Source: Streptomyces ardesiacus (GTDB lineage: Bacteria > Actinomycetota > Actinomycetes > Streptomycetales > Streptomycetaceae). From it: a DNA stretch of 64,000 nt. The translations under genes and the position numbers were made by a program. Of the stretch, positions 1 to 8,823 are shown piece by piece. The notes beneath the pieces are model-generated. The model ran no database searches and was not told where the DNA came from. It worked only from the letters and a program-made list of their open reading frames with translations. Numbering within the stretch: position 1 is the stretch's first letter; each line of letters begins with the position of its first letter. Location: assembly GCF_003112575.1 (NCBI RefSeq), contig NZ_BEWC01000002.1:248001-312000 (forward strand), in the 5' to 3' direction.

Positions 1-597
1 CTCGACGTCCCGTGCCACGAAGTACCAGCGCCGCCCGGTGTGCACGAGCCGGTACGGATCGACGTCCCGCACACTGGCCCGCCCCGCCCAGTCCCGGTAC
101 GCCATCCGCGCCCGCTCGCCCCGCCGGCACGCGCCCGCCAGCTCCAGCAGCATCCCCGCCGCGACCTGCGGTTCCCCGGCCGCCCTCGGCGTCTGCACGA
201 ACGCGGAGTCCATCTCCGCGAGCCGCTCCGCCACCCGCCGCGGCAGCACCTGCCGCAGCTTCAGCAATGCCGACAGCGCGGCCTGGTCCCCGCCGAGCGC
301 CCCGCTCAGCGCGGCCTCCCGCAGCCCGACGGCCACGGCGAGGGCCTCCTCGTCGTCCAGGATCAGCGGCGGCGTACGCGTCCCCGGCCGCAGCCGGTAC
401 CCGCCCCAGGGCCCCGGGTCGGAGTCGACGGCGTACCCCAGCTCCCGCAGCCGGGCGACGTCCCGCCGCACGGTCCGCTCCGTCACCTCCATCCGCTCGG
501 CCAGCTCGGCGCAGGTCCAGGCGGGACGGACGGCGAGCAGCGAGACCAGCCGCAGCAGCCGGGCGGAAGTACTGAGCACGGTGGGCAAGTCTGCCAC
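1..597 (-). CDS. WYL/YafY-type helix-turn-helix transcriptional regulator (C-terminus outside window)
   Basis: The reverse strand from a GTG at 597 reads without a stop to the window edge (199 codons). The N-terminus is a DeoR/YafY-like winged helix with the recognition segment ERTVRRDVARLRELGY, followed by the GGYRL turn typical of this family. The last visible residues (DPYRLVHTGRRWYFVARD) are the start of a WYL ligand-binding domain. It is a predicted cytoplasmic DNA-binding regulator. It is divergent from the VOC gene at 653, and a perfect inverted repeat lies between the two starts, so it probably controls itself and that neighbour. The inducer is unknown. The C-terminal part of the WYL domain is not in the window. 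Confidence 0.85.
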   Translation of the reverse strand, partial: MADLPTVLSTSARLLRLVSLLAVRPAWTCAELAERMEVTERTVRRDVARLRELGYAVDSDPGPWGGYRLRPGTRTPPLILDDEEALAVAVGLREAALSGALGGDQAALSALLKLRQVLPRRVAERLAEMDSAFVQTPRAAGEPQVAAGMLLELAGACRRGERARMAYRDWAGRASVRDVDPYRLVHTGRRWYFVARDVE

Positions 598-609
598 CGA
601 AGGATGAGC

Positions 610-634
610 GACCAGGACCGAACCTGTCCTGGTC
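610..634. promoter_or_regulatory. Inverted repeat, candidate operator of the divergent WYL regulator
   Basis: GACCAGGAC and GTCCTGGTC form a perfect 9-bp inverted repeat separated by 7 bp, lying in the 55-bp gap between the regulator start (597) and the VOC start (653). Spacing and symmetry suit a dimeric winged-helix regulator. No Shine-Dalgarno sequence is visible before the VOC ATG, and TACGGT at 641-646 could be a -10 box giving a nearly leaderless message. The operator role is inferred. Confidence 0.5.
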
Positions 635-652
635 ACGCTCTACGGTCCTCCC

Positions 653-1054
653 ATGACGACAACGGAGAACACCCCCGAGACCACGCTCCCGGCCTTCCGC
701 TACTCGGCCGTCACCTTCGACTGCTCCGACCCCGTCGAGCTCGCCCGCTTCTGGGGCGACGTCCTCGGCCTCTCCGTCACCTTCCAGACGGACGACTTCT
801 GTTTCCTCGGCGGCAAGGACGGCGCCCCCGGCCTCGGCTTCAACCGCCTCCCCGACTACCGCCCGCCGACCTGGCCGGGCACCGACCAGGAGAAGCAGGC
901 CCACATCGACGTCGGCACCGACGACCTGGACGCGGGGGAGGCCCGGCTGCTCGCCCTGGGCGCGGTGAAGCCCGACTTCCAGCCCCAGCCGGACCGCTGG
1001 CGCGTGCTGCTGGATCCGGCGGGGCACCCGTTCTGCGTCACCACGCTGGCGTGA
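653..1054 (+). CDS. VOC-family (glyoxalase/bleomycin-resistance fold) protein
   Basis: A 133-residue single-module protein of the vicinal-oxygen-chelate superfamily. The segment PVELARFWGDVLGL near residues 25-40 is the usual first helix, and the end (LLDPAGHPFCVTT) is the usual last strand with its metal-site region. The middle DLDAGEARLLALGA helix fits the second beta-alpha-beta-beta-beta unit. It is likely cytoplasmic. The substrate cannot be read from sequence. In actinobacteria such genes often sit beside YafY/WYL regulators, as here. The ATG at 653 follows the inverted repeat directly. Confidence 0.85.
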   Translation: MTTTENTPETTLPAFRYSAVTFDCSDPVELARFWGDVLGLSVTFQTDDFCFLGGKDGAPGLGFNRLPDYRPPTWPGTDQEKQAHIDVGTDDLDAGEARLLALGAVKPDFQPQPDRWRVLLDPAGHPFCVTTLA

Positions 1055-1064
1055 GCCGGGAGGG

Positions 1065-1961
1065 CTACTCGCCCTCGAAGACGTCCTCGGCGGTGGGCGC
1101 GGTGACGGCTCGTGCGAGCCAGTGGCGGAGCACCTCGGGGTCGCCGCACTCCGTCACGCGCCTACGGATGTCGTCGGAGACGGCCAGACCGCGCTGTTCG
1201 AGGACCAGCAGGACGTCCTGGGCACCCTGCTGGACGCGGCCTTGTTCACGGCCCTGTTCGCGGCCTTCGTCGCGGATCTCTTCGGAGATGTACGACTTGT
1301 AGAAGGAGAGGTCCACGGCCACCAGATTCCTCCAGAGGTGCCTGACCGGGCGGTTGCCCAGCCCGTGTGCGGTGAATTCGACGATGGGGGCGGCGATGTC
1401 TTCGGGCACGTCCCGCAATGCGGTGGACAGGGCCTTCAGTATCGCATTGACGACCGGCTCCGCAGCATGTGTGATGGCCGCCAGACTGGCCAGGACGAGG
1501 TCGGCCCGGGCCTCGTCCGGCTCCGTGATCACCGGCATGTTGTGGGGGCCGGCGACCAGGGGGCGCAGAGTAAGGGTGGGCAACTCGGGCGGTCCGCTGG
1601 TCACGGCCCGCTGCGCCCATCTCGCCGTGGCGTGGTCCTGGCAGACGACCAGGAGCGCTGCGGGCAGCCGGTACTTCGTCCACAGGTACGAGACGTAGTA
1701 CGCCCAGCTCGCCGGCTTGTCAGGGTCCTTCCTTCCCTGGGCCTCGACCGCGAGGAGGAACGGCCCCCGCTCCTCGGTTTCGAAGCGCAGGAGCGTGTCC
1801 ACCCGGCGCTCGACGGGGCTGGCCTCGGTGAGGTCGGTCGGCAGCGCCGTCGCCCCGGTGGGCCTGGGAAGGTCGACTCCGAGGAAGTGCGTGACGCGGC
1901 TGAACAATCCCGGGTCGTGCTGGAAGATGCGGTGCATCGCCTCGTGGGGCGGACTGACCAT
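1065..1961 (-). CDS. Hypothetical protein with PD-(D/E)XK/Rpn-like nuclease fold
   Basis: 298 residues. The N-terminal two-thirds carries a pattern like Rpn/YhgA-type PD-(D/E)XK proteins: an Asp in RRVDTLL (about residue 55) followed by E-A-Q in FLLAVEAQGRKDP (residues 73-75), then a predicted alpha/beta core (ALLVVCQD). The C-terminal third is a charged helix with an REQG repeat (about residues 225-240) and ends in a helix common to many Streptomyces paralogues. Such proteins are abundant in Streptomyces, and nuclease activity has not been shown for this branch to my knowledge. It lies just downstream of the HTH gene at 1979 on the same strand, 17 bp apart. The fold is inferred from motif only. 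Confidence 0.7.
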   Translation of the reverse strand: MVSPPHEAMHRIFQHDPGLFSRVTHFLGVDLPRPTGATALPTDLTEASPVERRVDTLLRFETEERGPFLLAVEAQGRKDPDKPASWAYYVSYLWTKYRLPAALLVVCQDHATARWAQRAVTSGPPELPTLTLRPLVAGPHNMPVITEPDEARADLVLASLAAITHAAEPVVNAILKALSTALRDVPEDIAAPIVEFTAHGLGNRPVRHLWRNLVAVDLSFYKSYISEEIRDEGREQGREQGRVQQGAQDVLLVLEQRGLAVSDDIRRRVTECGDPEVLRHWLARAVTAPTAEDVFEGE

Positions 1962-1978
1962 GGGGTTCCTTGCTTCGG

Positions 1979-2848
1979 TTACGGGAGGGCGGTTGCGCGG
2001 CAGTCGCGGCAGCGGTCTTCGGTCTCGGGGGCGCGGAAGCCGCGGTCGCAGCCGTCGCAGTTGCGCACCTCGTACCGCCGTGGTGGCGGACCGGCCGGCG
2101 TTCTGAGCGGCGGCGGGGGCGGCAGCCGGTCGGCGAGTCGGTGGGCCAGAAGGGCGGCCGGGCGGCGAAGGGGCTCGTCGGGGAGCCCGTCGCTCAGGGC
2201 GTGGCGTACGGCGCGGGTGCCGACGTCACGCTCCAGCCAGGCCGCGACGCCCGGTGCCAGGTGGGCCGTCTCGGCCGCGGACAGCAGCAGCCGTGGGTCG
2301 CGTCGTCGCAGGTCGGTCAGGAGGTCGAGGGCCGCCTCAAGGAGGCCGGGGGCGGTGCTGCTCGGGCGCGGTACCGCGGGCAGCGCCTTGGGCGCCGTAC
2401 GACGCGGTGGTGCGGGCGTGCGCTTCGCGGGCGGGCACCCCGTGTCGGCCGGTTCGCGGCGGCGGCCCGCCTGCGGCTGGTTGCAGGAGACGGTGCGGGT
2501 GACGATGCGGCCGGTCTCCGTGCGGTGGCGCTCGCGGCGCAGGTAGCCGTGGGCCTCCAGTTCGCGCAGGGCGGCGGCGATACGGGTCGGGCCTTCCGGG
2601 AAGCGGGCGGCGAGCGACTTGATGTCGGCGCCCGCACCGGTCGGCAGCGACTGGAGGTGGCAGCTCAGACCGATCGCCAGGAGCGACAGTTCCTTGTGCT
2701 GGACCAGGTGGCTGCCGATCACCACGAAGCCGGTGGTGTGGCGGACGTTGTCGTGGGTGAGGCCGCAGCCGTGGCGACGCGTACGGGACGGATTGTCAGC
2801 AGGGGCTGACTCGGCGCGCGGGGGCGCGCTAGTGTTTTGGGTATCCAT
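1979..2848 (-). CDS. Helix-turn-helix protein with C-terminal zinc ribbon
   Basis: 289 residues. Residues about 20-125 form a MarR/replication-initiator-like winged helix: HGCGLTHDN, then LAARFPEGPTRIAAALRELEAHGYLRRER. The middle is Pro/Arg-rich. The C-terminus has four cysteines in a CDGCDRGF...CRDC arrangement that could bind zinc. A purine-rich AAGGAA precedes the ATG at 2848. This architecture is common in Streptomyces and its targets are unknown. The gene probably forms a unit with the nuclease-like gene at 1065. The 248 bp upstream (2849-3096) shows no convincing gene. Confidence 0.75.
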   Translation of the reverse strand: MDTQNTSAPPRAESAPADNPSRTRRHGCGLTHDNVRHTTGFVVIGSHLVQHKELSLLAIGLSCHLQSLPTGAGADIKSLAARFPEGPTRIAAALRELEAHGYLRRERHRTETGRIVTRTVSCNQPQAGRRREPADTGCPPAKRTPAPPRRTAPKALPAVPRPSSTAPGLLEAALDLLTDLRRRDPRLLLSAAETAHLAPGVAAWLERDVGTRAVRHALSDGLPDEPLRRPAALLAHRLADRLPPPPPLRTPAGPPPRRYEVRNCDGCDRGFRAPETEDRCRDCRATALP

Positions 2849-3096
2849 CGGGAAGTTCCTTGGGTATTGCTTCCTTGGTGGTTAGGCCCTCGTCCGGGAT
2901 GCCAGTCCCAGCGGGGGCCGATGTCTTTTCGGTTGTTTGCGCTGAGAGTAGGGGAGTTGGGGACCCTGAAATCCAGCCGAGCCGGTGATGTTCACCCGCC
3001 CGGGTGATGACGCGCTCCGGGCGGGAGGGGTGGGGCTTGGCGGGGGTCATTCTCCCGGGTTCTTTGTCTTGGTAGGGCACCGGCGGCACCGGAACC

Positions 3097-3531
3097 TCAG
3101 GACGTGGGTTCCGGTGCCGTACAGCGCAGTTCCGCCCAGACCGTCTTGCGCGGGAAGCGTCCCTCGGTCACTCCCCAGCGGTGCGCCAGCGCCTCCACCA
3201 GGAGCAGGCCACGGCCCGATTCGGCGTCGGAGGCCGGCTTCCGGGGGGCGGGAAGTTCCTGGCCCCGGGTGTCGGTGACCTCGATGCGGAGGATGTCGCC
3301 GACGACGTAGAGGGCGAGCCGGAAATCGCGGCCGGGGACGCGCCCGTGGTCCGCCGCGTTGTTGGCCAGCTCGGCGACGAGGAGGCGCGCCGGGTCCAGG
3401 GGCAGGCCCCAGGCGCGGAGCTGTTCGGTCGCGAGTAGGCGGGCGAGGCGGGCGCCGCGTGGCGTGGGGGAGAGCTGGACGCCGAAGGTGCGGATGGACG
3501 CGGTGAGTTCGGTGGTGGATTCCTGATTCAC
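3097..3531 (-). CDS. RsbW-like ATP-binding (HATPase_c) regulatory protein
   Basis: From the GTG at 3531 the product is 144 residues, the usual length for Streptomyces stand-alone GHKL ATPases. The N-box is ELANNAADHG, followed by the DTRGQELP and SGRGLLLVEALAHRWGV (G2) boxes. An in-frame start at 3717 would add 62 Ser/Thr-rich residues and overlap the divergent gene, so the short start is preferred. Proteins of this kind act as anti-sigma or regulatory kinases. Here the gene is divergent from an XRE/DUF5753 regulator and a DUF397 gene, the trio seen at abaA- and whiJ-like loci. Its partner is inferred from this context. Confidence 0.8.
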   Translation of the reverse strand: MNQESTTELTASIRTFGVQLSPTPRGARLARLLATEQLRAWGLPLDPARLLVAELANNAADHGRVPGRDFRLALYVVGDILRIEVTDTRGQELPAPRKPASDAESGRGLLLVEALAHRWGVTEGRFPRKTVWAELRCTAPEPTS

Positions 3532-3643
3532 GTCACTCAGCGTGGCGGTGTGTGCGTACCGTGAGAAGTGACTCAGCAGGTACGTACGGTGACTGTCCGG
3601 TGCTTGTCCAGTGGTGTCGGTGCTGTCGGGGAAGGGGTGGGGG

Positions 3644-4492
3644 ATGCCGGTCGAGACGGACGAGTCGGGGTGGGAGGTCGACCCCGACGACGAGTGGGGC
3701 GTCGCGGTCATCACCACGGTGGGGCGGCAGTTGAAGCTCCGGCGCGAGGCGGCGGGCCTGCGGGCCGGCGACTTCGGGGTGGCGGTCGGGTACGGCGAGG
3801 ACCTGGTCTACAAGGTCGAGGGCGGCAAGCGGATTCCCCGGCAGGAGTATCTGGACAGGGCCGACGAGGTGCTGGGAGCCGGTGGGCTCATCTCGGCGGC
3901 GTGGGAGGACGTGAAGAAGGTCCGGTACCCGAAGAAGGTCCGGGAGCTGGGGAAGTTGGAGGGCAAGGCCGTCGAGATCGGCATCTACGAGTGCAACAGC
4001 GTCCACGGGCTCTTGCAGACGCCGGAGCACGCTCGCGCGCTGATGGAGGCGGCCCAACCGCCGTACTCCGCAGACGACGTACAGCGCATGGTGGCTGCCC
4101 GCCTGGCTCGACAGTCGGTCTTCGAACGCGATCCGGCACCGTCGATCCACTTCGTCCTGGAAGAGGCGCCGCTGCGACGGCCGGTTGGCGGCACAATGGT
4201 GTGGCGGCAGCAGCTCGAACGCCTGTTGGAGGTGGGATCGTTGAACCACGTCTCGCTTCAGGTGATGCCGACGAACACTGACGCCCACCCGGGTGTGGAC
4301 GGCAAGATCGAGCTACTGAAGTTTCCGGACGGCACGGCGGTGGGGCGTAGCGATGGTGCGTTCAACGGTCGGCCGACTGCTGAGCCCAGGGAACTGCGCA
4401 TCCTCGAGCTGCGGTATGGCACCATCCGGGCGCAGGCTCTCCCACCGAGAGAGTCACGCGCCTTCATCGAAGAACTGCTGGGAGAAACATGA
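3644..4492 (+). CDS. XRE-family regulator with DUF5753 domain
   Basis: 282 residues from the ATG at 3644, which follows a purine-rich GAAGGGGTGGGGG. A GTG at 3611 in the same frame is possible but would reach towards the divergent promoter. An N-terminal helix-turn-helix (GRQLKLRREAAGLRAGDFG, about residues 28-46) precedes a long DUF5753 sensor region (LLQTPEHARALM, VLEEAPLRRPVGG, LQVMPTNTDAHPG). Such WhiJ-like regulators work with DUF397 proteins in Streptomyces development and antibiotic control. It overlaps the DUF397 gene by 4 bp, so the two are translationally coupled. Confidence 0.88.
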   Translation: MPVETDESGWEVDPDDEWGVAVITTVGRQLKLRREAAGLRAGDFGVAVGYGEDLVYKVEGGKRIPRQEYLDRADEVLGAGGLISAAWEDVKKVRYPKKVRELGKLEGKAVEIGIYECNSVHGLLQTPEHARALMEAAQPPYSADDVQRMVAARLARQSVFERDPAPSIHFVLEEAPLRRPVGGTMVWRQQLERLLEVGSLNHVSLQVMPTNTDAHPGVDGKIELLKFPDGTAVGRSDGAFNGRPTAEPRELRILELRYGTIRAQALPPRESRAFIEELLGET

Positions 4493-4680
4493 TCCGCGAG
4501 ACCGAACTGGTGTGGTTCAAGAGCAGCTACAGCAGCGGTACGGACGGCAACTCCTGCGTCGAGTTGGCCCTCACCCCCGGCACCGTCCACGTCCGCGACT
4601 CCAAGACCGCCGACGGACCGCGCCTCACGCTCACCCCCGCCGCCTGGGCGACGTTCCTGCCGTACGCGTCGCAGCGCTGA
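4489..4680 (+). CDS. DUF397 domain protein
   Basis: 63 residues covering a whole DUF397 domain: the W-F-K-S-S-Y-S start, the conserved GNSCVELA centre, VHVRDSKTADG, and the LTLTPAAWATFL end. DUF397 proteins (BldB-related in a broad sense) are small partners of XRE/DUF5753 regulators. The ATG overlaps the stop of that regulator. Its 3' end runs 50 bp into the convergent MmyB-type gene, whose stop is at 4631. The direct biochemical role of DUF397 is not settled. Confidence 0.85.
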   Translation: MIRETELVWFKSSYSSGTDGNSCVELALTPGTVHVRDSKTADGPRLTLTPAAWATFLPYASQR

Positions 4681-5539
4681 CCGTCGGCTCGACGACCTCC
4701 TGCGTGCCGACCACCGACAGCAGCTCCAGCAACCCCGCGCTGTCCGTCCCCACCGCCGGAGTGAACCAGAGGAGCCGCTGACGCCCGTCTTCGCTGAAGA
4801 GGTGGAGGCAGTTGACCTCGATCAGGCCCAGCGTGGGATGGACGAGGCGCTTGCGGTCCTCGCGCCGTCGGAAGGCCACGTCGTGGTCGGCCCACAGCGC
4901 GGCGAACTCGGGGGAGACGCGGAGCAGCGTGCGGATCAGCGCGCCGGCCTCCGCGTCGTCCGCGTCCCTGCGCCCGGCGGCGGCCCGCAGGTCGGCGACG
5001 AAGGAGCGGGACTTCTCCTCGTGGTCGTCCTCCGGGTACAGGCGCCGGGCGTCGGGTTCGGTGAACCACCGGTGGACGAGGCTGGCCCGGGGCCCCCGGA
5101 AGCCGGAGTGGTCCCCGAGCAGCGCCACCGCCAGCGGATTCTGTACGAGGGTGACGTGCAGGTCGGTGATCACCTGCGCCGGGGTCGAGTCCAGTCGCCC
5201 CAGCAGGTCCAGCATGCCGGGGTGGACGTGCGACGCGGCCCCGCCCTGCACGGGCACCGGCCGGTCGGCGATCCGGTACAGGTAGTCCCGCTCGTCGCCG
5301 GACAGCCGCAGCGCACGCGCCAGCGCGGCGAGCATCTGCTCGGACGGCTGGGACCCGGCGCCGCGCTCCAGCTCGTTGTAGTAGTCCACGGACGCCCCGG
5401 CGAGATGGGCGACCTCCTCGCGGCGCAGCCCCGGCACGCGGCGGCGCGGCCCGGCCGGGAGCCCGACGTCGGCCGGGCGGATCCGCTCCCGCCGCGACCG
5501 CAGGAACGCTCCCAGCTCGGCGTACTTCACAGCGCTCAT
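4631..5539 (-). CDS. XRE-family regulator with MmyB-like ligand-binding domain
   Basis: 302 residues from the ATG at 5539; another ATG at 5548 adds three residues and neither has a clear Shine-Dalgarno. The N-terminal XRE domain has the PGLRREEVAHLAGASVDYY helix-turn-helix and the LERGAGSQPSEQML tail. The C-terminal 180 residues match the MmyB PAS-like ligand domain (WFTEPDARRLYP, SPEFAALWADHDV, HPTLGLIEVNC). It is divergent from the SDR/tautomerase pair, and two inverted repeats sit in the gap, so it very likely represses or activates that pair. Its 3' end overlaps the convergent DUF397 gene by 50 bp, which is unusual. Confidence 0.88.
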   Translation of the reverse strand: MSAVKYAELGAFLRSRRERIRPADVGLPAGPRRRVPGLRREEVAHLAGASVDYYNELERGAGSQPSEQMLAALARALRLSGDERDYLYRIADRPVPVQGGAASHVHPGMLDLLGRLDSTPAQVITDLHVTLVQNPLAVALLGDHSGFRGPRASLVHRWFTEPDARRLYPEDDHEEKSRSFVADLRAAAGRRDADDAEAGALIRTLLRVSPEFAALWADHDVAFRRREDRKRLVHPTLGLIEVNCLHLFSEDGRQRLLWFTPAVGTDSAGLLELLSVVGTQEVVEPTVSAATRTAGTSPRRRG

Positions 5540-5572
5540 GCCGTTCATTGTGCGCCGGGCCGGGCCCGTGAC

Positions 5573-5593
5573 CCAGGGGACGGCATCCCCTGG
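5573..5593. promoter_or_regulatory. Inverted repeat, candidate operator of the MmyB-type regulator
   Basis: CCAGGGGA and TCCCCTGG form a perfect 8-bp inverted repeat with a 5-bp spacer in the 86-bp gap between the divergent regulator and the SDR gene. Its position fits an XRE dimer site overlapping both promoters. The role is inferred from symmetry and location. Confidence 0.5.
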
Positions 5594-5608
5594 CTGCGCG
5601 GGGCGGCC

Positions 5609-5625
5609 GGGTCCATCGTGGACCC
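5609..5625. promoter_or_regulatory. Inverted repeat abutting the SDR start codon
   Basis: GGGTCCA-TCG-TGGACCC is a perfect 7-bp inverted repeat that ends one base before the SDR ATG at 5626, where a ribosome binding site would be expected. It may be a second operator half or an RNA hairpin at the 5' end of a short-leader message. No Shine-Dalgarno sequence is present. Confidence 0.4.
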
Positions 5626-6393
5626 ATGACCACGAACGCGAACACCACCACCGATACGCCGGCGGGCCCCCGCACGGCGATCGTGACCGGCGGCTCGCGC
5701 GGCATCGGCCGGGCCGTGTCGCGCAAGCTCGCCGAGGACGGCCTGGCCGTCGTCGTGAACTACGCCCGGGACGCCTCGGCCGCCGACGAGACCGTGGCGG
5801 CGATCACCGGGGCCGGCGGACGTGCCGTCGCCGTACGGGCCGACGTGGCGGAGGAGAAGGAGACCGCCGCGCTGTTCGACCGGGCGGAGCAGGAGTACGG
5901 CGGCGTCGACGTCGTCGTGAACTCGGCCGGCCGCATGAGCCTGTCGACCATCGCCGACCTGGACCTGTCCGACCTGGACGCCATGCACCGCACCAACATC
6001 CGCGGCACCTTCGTCGTCGCGCGGGAGGCGGCCCGCCGCCTGCGGGCCGGGGGCTCCTTCGTGGGCTTCTCGACGTCCGTCGTCGGCACGCAGTTCCCGA
6101 CCTACGGCGCGTACGCGGCGAGCAAGGGCGCCGTGGAGGCGATGACGATGATCCTGGCGCGGGAGGTGCGCGGGCGGGACATCACCGTCAACACGGTCGC
6201 CCCCGGTCCGACGGCCACGGACCTGTTCCTCACCGGCAAGACCGAGGAACAGATCGACCGGCTCGCCAAGACCCCGCCCCTGGAGCGACTGGGCACCCCC
6301 GAGGACATCGCCGAGGTGGTCGCCTTCCTGTCCAGCCCCGCCGGGCACTGGGTGAACGGCCAGATTCTGCGCGCCAACGGAGGAATGATCTGA
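5626..6393 (+). CDS. Short-chain dehydrogenase/reductase (SDR)
   Basis: 255 residues, the normal length of a classical SDR. It has the cofactor-binding TGGSRGIGRAV motif (about residues 22-32), the structural VVNSAG (NNAG equivalent), and the active-site Tyr and Lys in YAASKGAVEAM. The C-terminus ends with NGQILRANGG, the FabG-like closure. An Asn-Tyr-Ala-Arg after beta-2 suggests NADP(H) preference. It is a cytoplasmic NAD(P)H-dependent oxidoreductase of unknown substrate. The tautomerase gene starts one base after its stop, so both are cotranscribed, under the divergent MmyB-type regulator. Confidence 0.9.
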   Translation: MTTNANTTTDTPAGPRTAIVTGGSRGIGRAVSRKLAEDGLAVVVNYARDASAADETVAAITGAGGRAVAVRADVAEEKETAALFDRAEQEYGGVDVVVNSAGRMSLSTIADLDLSDLDAMHRTNIRGTFVVAREAARRLRAGGSFVGFSTSVVGTQFPTYGAYAASKGAVEAMTMILAREVRGRDITVNTVAPGPTATDLFLTGKTEEQIDRLAKTPPLERLGTPEDIAEVVAFLSSPAGHWVNGQILRANGGMI

Positions 6394-6394
6394 G

Positions 6395-6607
6395 ATGCCT
6401 TTTGCCCACTTCAAGGTCCCCGCGCACACGCTCACGGCCGAGGACAAGAAGAAGATCATCGAGCGCACCACCGACCTCTACGCGGAGATCTACGGCGAAC
6501 GGGCCCGCCCCACGACCGTCGTCCTCGTCGACGAGGTGCCCGACGGCGGCTGGGGCGTCGCGGGCAACGTCCTCACCGCCGAGATGCTCAACGGCGGGGG
6601 AGACTGA
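6395..6607 (+). CDS. 4-oxalocrotonate tautomerase-family protein
   Basis: 70 residues beginning Met-Pro, so that Pro2 becomes the N-terminal catalytic base typical of the tautomerase superfamily. The AEDKKKIIERTTDLYAEIYG helix and the strand TTVVLVDEV match 4-oxalocrotonate tautomerase-like subunits. It is expected to form a small oligomer that tautomerises a keto/enol substrate. It follows the SDR by one base. The substrate is unknown. Confidence 0.85.
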   Translation: MPFAHFKVPAHTLTAEDKKKIIERTTDLYAEIYGERARPTTVVLVDEVPDGGWGVAGNVLTAEMLNGGGD

Positions 6608-6677
6608 CGCCACGCCCCCGGATGGTGGCGCTCCGTGCTCACTATCACCCGTTATGCGAAAACTGGGTCTCACATAG

Positions 6678-8255
<1,578 letters not shown>

Positions 8256-8272
8256 CGGACGTGTCCGCGAGC

Positions 8273-8304
8273 ACGTGCGTGGGTGAGGACGTGCGTGGGT
8301 GAGG
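8273..8304. repeat. Perfect 16-bp tandem duplication
   Basis: The unit ACGTGCGTGGGTGAGG occurs twice head to tail, starting 18 bp after the gdhA stop and before the cupin gene. No function is evident; it may be replication slippage. Confidence 0.8.
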
Positions 8305-8358
8305 TGTGCCCCGTATGGCCCTGGTGGCCGTCCGGGGCGCACGGCGACACTGGCGCCC

Positions 8359-8691
8359 ATGCGGAAACTCTCCCTCGACGCCCTCGCCCGCGAACACCTC
8401 GAACGCGCCGCCGCCTCCTCCAGCGGCCGCAGCGCCACCACGGTCCACGGCGGCCACGAACTGGTGCTGCGCCAGACCCTGCTCGCCCTGACCGCCGGTA
8501 CGACCCTCGCCGAGCACGAGAACCCCGGTGAGGCGACCGTCCAGGTTCTGCGCGGGCGGGTCCGCCTCACCAGCGGCGACGACTCCTGGGACGGCCGCAC
8601 GGGCGACCTCGTCCTGATCCCCCCGGCCCGCCACGGCCTGGAGGCGCTGGAGGACTCGGTGGTGCTGCTGACGGTCGCGAAGCGCGACTGA
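8359..8691 (+). CDS. Small cupin-domain protein
   Basis: 110 residues from the ATG at 8359. The C-terminal 80 residues form a single cupin barrel: LAEHENPGEATVQVLRGRVRL matches cupin motif 1 with reduced metal ligands, and GDLVLIPPARHGLEALEDS matches motif 2 with one His. Only part of the usual His2-Glu-His metal set is visible, so metal binding is uncertain. Small cupins of this type are often annotated LuxR-adjacent or stress-related, but no context here fixes a role. Confidence 0.8.
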   Translation: MRKLSLDALAREHLERAAASSSGRSATTVHGGHELVLRQTLLALTAGTTLAEHENPGEATVQVLRGRVRLTSGDDSWDGRTGDLVLIPPARHGLEALEDSVVLLTVAKRD

Positions 8692-8823
8692 GTCCTCCGG
8701 GCAGGGCGTCGCCGGGGCGTCGGCTGAACCGGAAGCGAACGGTCCGCGAACAGGTCGCGGAGTCCGGGCGGCGGTTGGCCGAACCCCCTACCGTTCGGGT
8801 GAGCACTGTTCTTGTCTGTTCGA

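Noticed and set aside
1122..2546. 474-codon plus-strand frame
   Set aside because: It covers two minus-strand genes with recognisable motifs and has no domain of its own.
2829..3089. 86-codon minus-strand frame between the HTH gene and the ATPase gene
   Set aside because: It overlaps the HTH gene start, has no ribosome binding site of note, and has low-complexity Pro/Lys/Thr composition without family likeness.
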